A DNA stretch of 15,356 nt from Krumholzibacterium sp965370495 (lineage in GTDB: Bacteria; Krumholzibacteriota; Krumholzibacteriia; Krumholzibacteriales; Krumholzibacteriaceae): the NCBI GenBank assembly GCA_965370495.1, contig CBDUUV010000061.1, positions 1-15,356 on the forward strand, in the 5' to 3' direction. The translations under genes and the position numbers were made by a program. Of the stretch, positions 1 through 6,195 are shown in pieces. Each line of letters opens with the position of its first letter. Position 1 is the first letter of the stretch. The notes beneath the pieces were generated by a model. The model did no database searches. It was given only the letters and a program-made list of their open reading frames with translations, and had not been told where the DNA came from.

Positions 1-1044
1 CTGGCCCGAGAATTCTATACCCTGTATGCTGAATCCCTTGATCCGGGTCATATGGAAATCGGCCATGCCGCCGGCCCCGGCTCCGGCTATCTTTCCTCCA
101 GATTCAAGGCCTATGGAGGCAGCCAGTGTGGAGTCGATGACCGTCATGCTGGCTCCCGAATCGAGAAGGAAGATGAGCTCTTTATCCGAGTCTTCGAGCT
201 TCAGCGGGATATAGATATGCTGGCTCCGGTATGTAAATGGAATATTCTCTGAAGAAGAACCCGTCGTAAATCTGTAATCCGAAACATCGGTTCCTGGAGG
301 AAGAAATATCGCCGGGTCGATACTGCTGTTCACGCTGATAGATTTGACCCTGACCTCGATTACCTGCCCCATAGCGACCATGTGGGTTACGGTTCTGAAA
401 GGAAACATTATGCCATCGACATCCCTGTAGTCATGGAACGTCTGTTCTATGGTTCCGCTTCTGTCGTGTAAGGTGATTTTCCTGATCAGGAATGTGACAG
501 GGTCGATATAGAGACTCGATTCAATACCGTTTTGCGGAAAAAGCAGCACGACTTCGCACAGGGTCCCAAGGGCTGTATCGGGTTTGGCTATACTGATATC
601 CAGCAGCTCAGGCTGAAGGGTATATGTAAAGTCGTTGATGATACATGTCGTCGCCTGTCTCCTTACGGAATTCTCGTCCTGCTGGAACTGCAGCTTGCCG
701 TTCGGGCCGATGCTCCAGCTTCGGCTGCCGTCGAAACCCTGCCTCACATTGAAAAACCCCAGAGTGTATTCCAGGTATGACAGGCATGGTTTCAATGACC
801 ACGAGGTCATACTTCCTTTCATCCCGGCGCCTTTTATCTCCATGTCCGATTCAGTCACGACCGATCTTATAGACAGTACCCTTTCCCTGCCGCCGAGTGC
901 CTCGAGGTGTTTTGCGAGCAGGGTATCCAGGTCAACGGGCCTATTCGCAGAAAGCAATACGGGAAGGGCCGAAACAACAAGAAGTACAAGGTGGAAAACC
1001 GGGATAATTCGTTTGGCAGGACTTGAAATCGGATTTTTTTTCAT
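1..1044 (-). CDS. Exported retropepsin-like aspartic protease with LolA-like N-terminal domain (partial; C-terminus off the left edge)
   Basis: The frame is open for 348 codons and runs off the window's left edge. The ATG at 1044 follows a GGAAGG Shine-Dalgarno sequence. Residues 1-32 form a signal peptide: a basic start with KKNPISSPAKR, a hydrophobic core, and likely cleavage after VLLSA. Residues of about 40-270 resemble the LolA/outer-membrane lipoprotein-sorting fold, with GFFNVRQGFDG-type and YRDVDGIMFPFRT segments. Residues 291-302 (IFLLDSGASMTV) carry the D-S-G-A signature of retropepsin-like aspartic proteases, with Asp295 the predicted catalytic residue; a hydrophobic-glycine stretch follows. 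Only one catalytic Asp is present, as expected for a protease that works as a dimer, unless a second motif lies outside the window. A PDZ domain often follows in such proteins but cannot be seen here. The substrate is unknown; the likely location is periplasm or outer surface. It is divergent from the propeller gene across 223 bases. The eight-A run just after the start codon is notable. Confidence 0.85.
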   Translation of the reverse strand, partial: MKKNPISSPAKRIIPVFHLVLLVVSALPVLLSANRPVDLDTLLAKHLEALGGRERVLSIRSVVTESDMEIKGAGMKGSMTSWSLKPCLSYLEYTLGFFNVRQGFDGSRSWSIGPNGKLQFQQDENSVRRQATTCIINDFTYTLQPELLDISIAKPDTALGTLCEVVLLFPQNGIESSLYIDPVTFLIRKITLHDRSGTIEQTFHDYRDVDGIMFPFRTVTHMVAMGQVIEVRVKSISVNSSIDPAIFLPPGTDVSDYRFTTGSSSENIPFTYRSQHIYIPLKLEDSDKELIFLLDSGASMTVIDSTLAASIGLESGGKIAGAGAGGMADFHMTRIKGFSIQGIEFSGQ

Positions 1045-1267
1045 TTTTTCCTTCCACGAGGGTGAGTGGTGGCTGCGCCCTTGAAATACTTTATGATACC
1101 GCGTCTTTCCCTGTCCGGTAGGGATACTACCATAGAGAAGTTTCGTTCTGAAGGGGCATTTTCTGTTCCGCGCGCGGGCATGGGCCAGCGCCTGTTTTGT
1201 GGAATACCGATTGCTCGAAAGGTGGGAGGCAGAAACTTGTAAAAGAAAAAAAGCGGGGGATCGCATC

Positions 1268-3235
1268 ATGAGGGAAAAATGGATCATGGTAAGAGGGAAA
1301 ACTATAAATCCGGGAATGGTACTCCTTGTATCCGCGTTTCTCCTTTCGATGCCATTCAGCCATTCCCGGGCGGGCTGGACGGAGAATGGAAAGCCGGTGT
1401 GTGAATCGCCGGGAAACCAGTGGTATCCAACGGTAATAAGTGACGGAGCAAACGGTGGGCTGATCGTATGGCAGGATTACCGGGGAAGTAACGGGACCGT
1501 GTTTGTCCAGAAGATCGGTGAGGATGGCGAGCCTCAGTGGGCCTCAGGCGGGATTACGGCATCCTCCGACCTGTCAGAGAGAGAGTTTTTCAGGCAGGCA
1601 GTTCCGGATGGTGACGGAGGTCTTATTGTTTCGTGGATGGACCACCGGGCTGGAAACATCGATATCTTTGTCCAGAAGATCGACCGGGATGGTATCGTCG
1701 CGTGGTTATCGTCCGGAGTGCCGGTTGCCACGTCAGGCGATGATGAGTATTACCCGGCGATTGTTGCTTTTTCCGGTGGGGGAGCATTCGTCGCCTGGCA
1801 GGCGGGTGAGGATGGCAGCAGCAGTGTTATCGTGCAGAGGGTTGATGATAGCGGGAATGTCCAGTGGGGTAGTGCGGGCGTGTGCGTGTCGGATGTGGAA
1901 GGGCAGCGTCTTCCCTCAATGATCAGCGATGGCGCTGACGGGGTGATCGTCATCTGGATCTCCGGTGATGCCGAAAACAGTGTAATCCGTGCCCAGAGGA
2001 TCGATTCGGCGGGGAACCTGCTCTGGACTTCTTCCGGCCTGGAAGTCTGTAGCGCGTGTGATGTTCACAGTTTTGTGTGCGCGTGCGCAGATGGTTCAGG
2101 TGGCGCGATACTTACCTGGCAGGATATTCGAAATGGTAACCATGATATTTATATGCAGCGCATCGATGCGTCGGGAAATATCGTCTGGAATACCGATGGA
2201 CTTGCCATAGGCAGCGGAACAGGCGATCAATGGCTGCCGCAGGCAGACTCTGACCGCAGCGGCGGAGTATTCGTGACCTGGATGAATGACAGCAGCGGTG
2301 AGAATGATATTTACGCGCAAAGGATAGACGATTCGGGTAACAGCCTGTGGGGCGAAGAGGGCGTGGCTGTCTGTACGGCCATGTCGCAGCAGCTCAATCC
2401 GCAGATCATATGGGCGGGTGATTCGGAAGCGATCATAGTATGGCAGGACGGACGCGGAGAGGATTATGATATCTATGCCCAGAAGATCGGTGGTTCCGGG
2501 GAATCCCGGTGGCTCGCCGGCGGGGTGCCGATAGCAGCGCTTTCCGGGAATCAACGTCTTCCGGAACTGGCCGGTGACGGTAATGGGGGCGCGATGATCG
2601 CGTGGGAAGACTGGAACGAAGAATCGGACATCCATTGTCAGAGGATCAACGCCTCTGGAGAGTATGTGGCCACCAGCCTCGCATCGTTTTCTTCCTCTGT
2701 GCTCAGTGATCGAATAGAGCTTTTCTGGAGTATGAATGAGATTGAGCCCGGCAGCCGGTTCATGATCTCGAGGGAGAGATCCGGAGAAGGGTATTTCTGT
2801 GCAATAAATGAGCCCTGTATCACATGTGAGCATTCAGGTTACCGGTTTGTCGACAGGGATGTAGAACCCTCAGTGAAGTATGTTTACAGGGTAGAGGCCA
2901 GCGATCCCGGCGGGCTCACGTTCCTGTTCGAAACGGAGGCGCTCAGCGTTCCTCACGCGGTGACCATGATGTACCAGAACTATCCGAATCCGTTCAACCC
3001 TGTTACCACGATCGAATATTTTCTGCAGCAACAGTGTGTTGTGCACCTCTGCGTGTATGACGTGTCGGGCCGGCGCATTTCAGAGCTTGTCGATGCCGTG
3101 GAGGAAAACGGGCGGCACAGGGTGTTGTGGAACGGGTGTGATGACGGTGGGAAACGCGTTTCGTCAGGTGTGTACTTTTACGTGCTGAGGGCCGGCAAGG
3201 ATGTGATGACGAGGAAAATGATCCTTTTGCGCTGA
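1268..3235 (+). CDS. Secreted eight-repeat beta-propeller protein with fibronectin-like domain and FlgD-like/T9SS-type C-terminal domain
   Basis: This is a protein of 655 residues. I chose ATG 1268 over the longer in-frame ATG at 1199 because GGGGGA lies 7 bases upstream and because a signal peptide then begins properly: a basic segment, the core MVLLVSAFLLSMPF, and likely cleavage after SHSRA. Residues 37-467 hold eight tandem repeats of about 54 residues. Each starts W-x2-G, has a central GG-x-[IV]-x-W core, and ends with a DIYxQ[RK]I-D-x-SG-N-like strand, as expected for propeller blades. Residues of about 468-565 look like a fibronectin type III fold. From residue 569 (YQNYPNPFNP) to the end is a PNPF domain with VYDVSGRR and SSGVYFYVLRAG motifs and a terminal RKMILLR, typical of FlgD-like/T9SS sorting domains. 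No catalytic residues were recognised. A binding, adhesin or surface-scaffold role is inference. It converges on pmbA with 27 bases between them. Confidence 0.85.
   Translation: MREKWIMVRGKTINPGMVLLVSAFLLSMPFSHSRAGWTENGKPVCESPGNQWYPTVISDGANGGLIVWQDYRGSNGTVFVQKIGEDGEPQWASGGITASSDLSEREFFRQAVPDGDGGLIVSWMDHRAGNIDIFVQKIDRDGIVAWLSSGVPVATSGDDEYYPAIVAFSGGGAFVAWQAGEDGSSSVIVQRVDDSGNVQWGSAGVCVSDVEGQRLPSMISDGADGVIVIWISGDAENSVIRAQRIDSAGNLLWTSSGLEVCSACDVHSFVCACADGSGGAILTWQDIRNGNHDIYMQRIDASGNIVWNTDGLAIGSGTGDQWLPQADSDRSGGVFVTWMNDSSGENDIYAQRIDDSGNSLWGEEGVAVCTAMSQQLNPQIIWAGDSEAIIVWQDGRGEDYDIYAQKIGGSGESRWLAGGVPIAALSGNQRLPELAGDGNGGAMIAWEDWNEESDIHCQRINASGEYVATSLASFSSSVLSDRIELFWSMNEIEPGSRFMISRERSGEGYFCAINEPCITCEHSGYRFVDRDVEPSVKYVYRVEASDPGGLTFLFETEALSVPHAVTMMYQNYPNPFNPVTTIEYFLQQQCVVHLCVYDVSGRRISELVDAVEENGRHRVLWNGCDDGGKRVSSGVYFYVLRAGKDVMTRKMILLR
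1376..2668 (+). repeat. Eight tandem coding repeats of about 160 bp (propeller blades)
   Basis: The repeats are clear in the protein and diverged in the DNA. The units begin at Trp-x-x-Gly sites: GWTENGKPV, WASGGITAS, WLSSGVPVA, WGSAGVCVS, WTSSGLEVC, WNTDGLAIG, WGEEGVAVC and WLAGGVPIA. The most regular part is the closing strand, seen as DIFVQKID, VIVQRVDD, DIYMQRID, DIYAQRID, DIYAQKIG and similar. Low nucleotide identity suggests old duplications rather than recent expansion. Eight units would fit one closed eight-bladed propeller. Confidence 0.8.
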
Positions 3236-3262
3236 TACTGCGCGCCCGCCCTCCGGCCGGAA

Positions 3263-4606
3263 TTATTTCCCGCTGATCGTCATCCTGTCGATCTTGAAGG
3301 CCGGCGCGGTGATGGAGGTCATCCACTCCAGGCTGTCGGCTGTCATAACGATACCGGAGAGCATCTGGAGGAAGGCACCGGTTATGGTGAATTCATTGAC
3401 CGGGTAGGCGAGTTTGCCGCCATGTATCCATATTCCCTGCCCGCCCTGTGAAAAATCGCCATTCGATATATTTGCGCCGGGGCCCAACATGGATGTCAGC
3501 AGCAGGCCGTTATCAACGCTTGAAATGATTTCTTCGAGTGTCGATGACCCGGGTTTCATGTACAGGTTGGAGACGCCGCCGGCGTTTCCGGTTGTCTTCA
3601 TGGAGAGTTTTCTCGCCTGGTAGCTGCTGAGAAGGTAAGTGAGGAGCACGCCGTTTTCTATCAGGATGTTTTTCCTGGACCTGACCCCTTCGCCGTCGTA
3701 GGGCCTGCTGCCCAGCCTGTTTTTCATCAGAGGGTCATCGATGATCGTAACGAGAGGTGATGATATCCGCTCTCCGATCATCTCTGTGAGGAAAGAGGAT
3801 TTTCTGTAAATATTTCCCCCGTTGGCTGCTGCCGCTATGAACCCGAGAAAGCCTCGTGCCGTGACGGGGTCGAAGATGACGGGGACCTCGCATGTTTCCG
3901 GTTTGACAGCTCCGAGTTTCCTGATAGTCCTTTCGACCGCGATGGATGCGACCTTTTCGACAGGCAGAAGGCCCGAGAACGAACTGGATGCCGAGAACCA
4001 GTAGGAAGACTGTTTTTTGCCTTTGTTCTCTCCTTTGTCCTGATAATCCTTTGCAGCGCATGATATGTCGATTGAGTTATAAGTCTGTTTGTAGCCTTCG
4101 CAGAAGCCGAGCGAGTTTGCATATGCCGAGGAATAAATACCGTCAGAGAATGACGCGCCGTCCGATATGATCCTGCTGTCCATGGAACAGGCCTTTTTCT
4201 CCAGGTCGAAGGCGATTGCAATCTTTCTGTCGGCAGGTATTTCAGCCGTTTTGGCATCGAACAGGCAGAGATCAAAATCAACTGTTCCGAGTTCATCCCT
4301 GTCAGGCAACCCGAAAAACTCATCATGGTCCATGAAAGAGGCCAGTTCGATAGATTCACGTACCAGTTGTCTTATACTGTCCTCTGAAAGATCGCTCGAA
4401 GTGGCAGAAGACTTTCGATTATTGCTGGAGACAGTTATCGCGATCCTGCTCGATCCTGATTCTGTCAGGTTTTCGATTTTTCCGTTCCTTACCGTTACGC
4501 CGAACCTGATGTTGGCGGCGACACTTGCCTCGGCCGTTTCCGTTCCCTCGTCAAGGGCCATCTTCACCGTCGTTTCAACAAGTTTTTTCATCTCGTCTAT
4601 AGTCAC
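3263..4606 (-). CDS. pmbA: PmbA/TldE, metal-site-less partner of TldD
   Basis: This is a 447-residue protein of the TldD/PmbA (U62) family, close to the usual length of about 450. It starts at GTG 4606 with GGGAG seven bases upstream. Family segments visible are: VIFDPVTARGFLGF followed by NGGNIYRKSSF, then SRPYDGEGVRSRKNILIENG, YLLSSYQARKL, TGNAGGVSN, and near the end GQGIWIHGGKLAYPVNEFTI. The HExxxH zinc motif is absent, as in known TldE subunits, where TldD supplies catalysis. In characterised systems TldD and TldE form a heteromer that degrades unfolded peptides or trims leaders of modified peptides such as microcin B17 and PQQ-type substrates. It lies 18 bases downstream of tldD on the same strand, so the two are one operon. 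The family call is secure; the native substrate here is unknown. Confidence 0.95.
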   Translation of the reverse strand: MTIDEMKKLVETTVKMALDEGTETAEASVAANIRFGVTVRNGKIENLTESGSSRIAITVSSNNRKSSATSSDLSEDSIRQLVRESIELASFMDHDEFFGLPDRDELGTVDFDLCLFDAKTAEIPADRKIAIAFDLEKKACSMDSRIISDGASFSDGIYSSAYANSLGFCEGYKQTYNSIDISCAAKDYQDKGENKGKKQSSYWFSASSSFSGLLPVEKVASIAVERTIRKLGAVKPETCEVPVIFDPVTARGFLGFIAAAANGGNIYRKSSFLTEMIGERISSPLVTIIDDPLMKNRLGSRPYDGEGVRSRKNILIENGVLLTYLLSSYQARKLSMKTTGNAGGVSNLYMKPGSSTLEEIISSVDNGLLLTSMLGPGANISNGDFSQGGQGIWIHGGKLAYPVNEFTITGAFLQMLSGIVMTADSLEWMTSITAPAFKIDRMTISGK

Positions 4607-4624
4607 AGGTATTCTCCCGTATGA

Positions 4625-6043
4625 TTACCCGAGTTCGCTTCCTCCGACCGTGATCTCCGAAATCTTAACAGTCGGAAGCCCGACTCCCACAGGAACAAGT
4701 TGTCCCTTGCCGCAGGTCCACCTGCCATCGCTGAAGGCGAAATCGTTTCCCACCATCGTCACCCTGGACAGGACATCCGGGCCGTTTCCTGTCAGGGTCA
4801 GGTTCTTGACAGGGGCGGTTATCCTGCCGTTTTCCACGAGATATGCTTCTATCGGAACAAAGACGAAATCACCATTCGAGATATCTACTTGTCCGCCACT
4901 GAAGGATTTGCAGTATATACCCTTTTTTGTCGAGCTGAGGATTTCCCCGGGGTCTGTATCGCCGTTTGCGAGATAGGTAACGGTCATGCGGGGAATAGGT
5001 GGATATTTATACGACTCTCTTCGGCCGTTCCCGGTCAGGGGGAGGTCGAAGAAACAAGCGCTGATCCTGTCATGCATGTAACCCCTCAGGATACCATTCT
5101 CTATAAGGACAGTAGAGGCGGGAAGAGTGCCCTCGCCATCGAAATTGATCGAACCCCGGTCATGGTCGATTGTTCCATCATCTATGACTGTGACAAGTTC
5201 GCTGGCCACTTTGTCTCCTATACGGCCCGCGTACGCTGATGTTTTTTTTCTGATAAAATCCGCTTCAAGTGGATGGCCGACCGATTCATGCAGGAGGATA
5301 CCCGAATCAGCGGGAGCGAGAATCAATTCCATCGGCCCGGCGGGCGCGTCTATCGCTTCGAGAAGAAGAACCGCCTGGCGAGCCGCTTCGCGTCCGTGGC
5401 TGGCCGGATTCCTGTTTCCCTGAAAATACCCGGGGCCCAGCCTGCCTCCTCCGCTCGAAATCCCGATCTGACGGTTTCCGTTTTTCTCGGCAACCACCGA
5501 GACGGAGAGCCTCGTCATCGGCCTGGTGTCCCTCAGGAGCCTTCCATCCGAAGTAGCGATCTGAATGCTGCTTATCCGGTCGGCTATTGTCACGGAGACT
5601 TTTACTACATGTGGATCATATTCCCTCGCAGCCTTTTCGGCCTCCTCTATCCATTGGATCTTTTTTGTAAGCGTCGTGCCGGTAGTTGTCTCGCTGAGGT
5701 GATAATGGTTTGTATACGGGATCTCCGAGAGAGGGATAACCCTGGTGCCAGGGCCTGAATCAGCGATCGCCGCGGCGGTAAGGGCCGCCTGCTTCATCTT
5801 GTCAAAGGAGAGATCCTCGGTATAGGTATACCCGGTCCCTTCCCCCTTTATGGTGCGAATGCCGGTGCCAAGAGATATAGATTTGACACCTTCTCTGACG
5901 ATCCCTTCCTCCATAGTGATCTGGTTTGCGATCGAGTGCTGAAAAAAAATATCGCTGTAGGAGCCGCCCCTGGAAAGAGCTGCCGAGAGAAGCCTGGTTA
6001 TATCTTCTTTACTGGTGTTGAAATTGAAATGTTGCTCGGACAA
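4625..6043 (-). CDS. tldD: TldD, zinc metallopeptidase subunit
   Basis: This is a 472-residue protein when started at TTG 6043, which has GGAAGGA seven bases upstream. The longest open frame reaches an ATG at 6130 and would add 29 residues with no counterpart in the family and no ribosome site, so I reject that start. The catalytic motif HESVGH (His252, Glu253, His257) matches the HExxxH zinc site. The later ligand region is present at WTCGKGQLVPVG with Cys444. Other family segments are FDGEGT, VLIENGILRGYMHDR, GNGRRESYKYPPIPRM, GGQVDISNGDFVF and MVGNDFAF. With PmbA it should form the TldD/TldE heteromer that cuts flexible peptides in the cytoplasm. It is the first gene of the pair and diverges from the M28 peptidase gene. 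No precursor peptide gene for a modified-peptide pathway is visible nearby. Confidence 0.95.
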   Translation of the reverse strand: MSEQHFNFNTSKEDITRLLSAALSRGGSYSDIFFQHSIANQITMEEGIVREGVKSISLGTGIRTIKGEGTGYTYTEDLSFDKMKQAALTAAAIADSGPGTRVIPLSEIPYTNHYHLSETTTGTTLTKKIQWIEEAEKAAREYDPHVVKVSVTIADRISSIQIATSDGRLLRDTRPMTRLSVSVVAEKNGNRQIGISSGGGRLGPGYFQGNRNPASHGREAARQAVLLLEAIDAPAGPMELILAPADSGILLHESVGHPLEADFIRKKTSAYAGRIGDKVASELVTVIDDGTIDHDRGSINFDGEGTLPASTVLIENGILRGYMHDRISACFFDLPLTGNGRRESYKYPPIPRMTVTYLANGDTDPGEILSSTKKGIYCKSFSGGQVDISNGDFVFVPIEAYLVENGRITAPVKNLTLTGNGPDVLSRVTMVGNDFAFSDGRWTCGKGQLVPVGVGLPTVKISEITVGGSELG

Positions 6044-6119
6044 CTGTAATTCCTTCCGGATGCATCCCTGTTGCTTCCTCTGCAGAGCGGGGTGGGTGGC
6101 TGCAAGGATATTCAGATAA

Positions 6120-6147
6120 ACGATATGCACAGGTTGCGTACTGTAAA
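6120..6147 (-). promoter_or_regulatory. Candidate sigma-70 promoter for tldD-pmbA
   Basis: On the minus strand TTTACA (6147-6142) and TATCGT (6125-6120) are separated by 16 bases. The -35 matches 5 of 6 and the -10 matches 4 of 6 consensus bases. The predicted transcript would have a leader of about 70 bases before TTG 6043. It overlaps the opposing M28 promoter. Confidence 0.35.
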
Positions 6148-6162
6148 TCCAGCTGGTATAAT
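6134..6162 (+). promoter_or_regulatory. Sigma-70-type promoter for the M28 peptidase gene
   Basis: TTGCGT at 6134-6139 and a perfect TATAAT at 6157-6162 are separated by exactly 17 bases. Transcription should begin near 6169, giving a leader of about 27 bases that contains the AAAGGA ribosome site. This is the best-looking promoter in the window. Confidence 0.65.
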
Positions 6163-6195
6163 AATTCTGTAAACATTTTTTTGAAAGGATTTATT

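Noticed and set aside
1068..1100. Sigma-54-like GG-N10-GA and TTGAAA/TATGAT elements before the propeller gene
   Set aside because: The -12 element is GA rather than GC and the sigma-70 hexamers are wrongly spaced; no convincing promoter in this 223-base gap.
1199..1267. Longer start (ATG 1199) for the propeller protein
   Set aside because: It would put 23 charged residues before the signal peptide; ATG 1268 has a GGGGGA site and gives a normal export signal.
2096..2833. 245-codon minus-strand open frame opposite the propeller gene
   Set aside because: It is a shadow of the repeat-coding strand, with no domain, ribosome site or coding-like composition.
6044..6130. Longer tldD reading from ATG 6130
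   Set aside because: The added 29 residues match nothing in TldD N-termini, contain the likely promoter region, and lack a ribosome site; TTG 6043 has GGAAGGA seven bases upstream.
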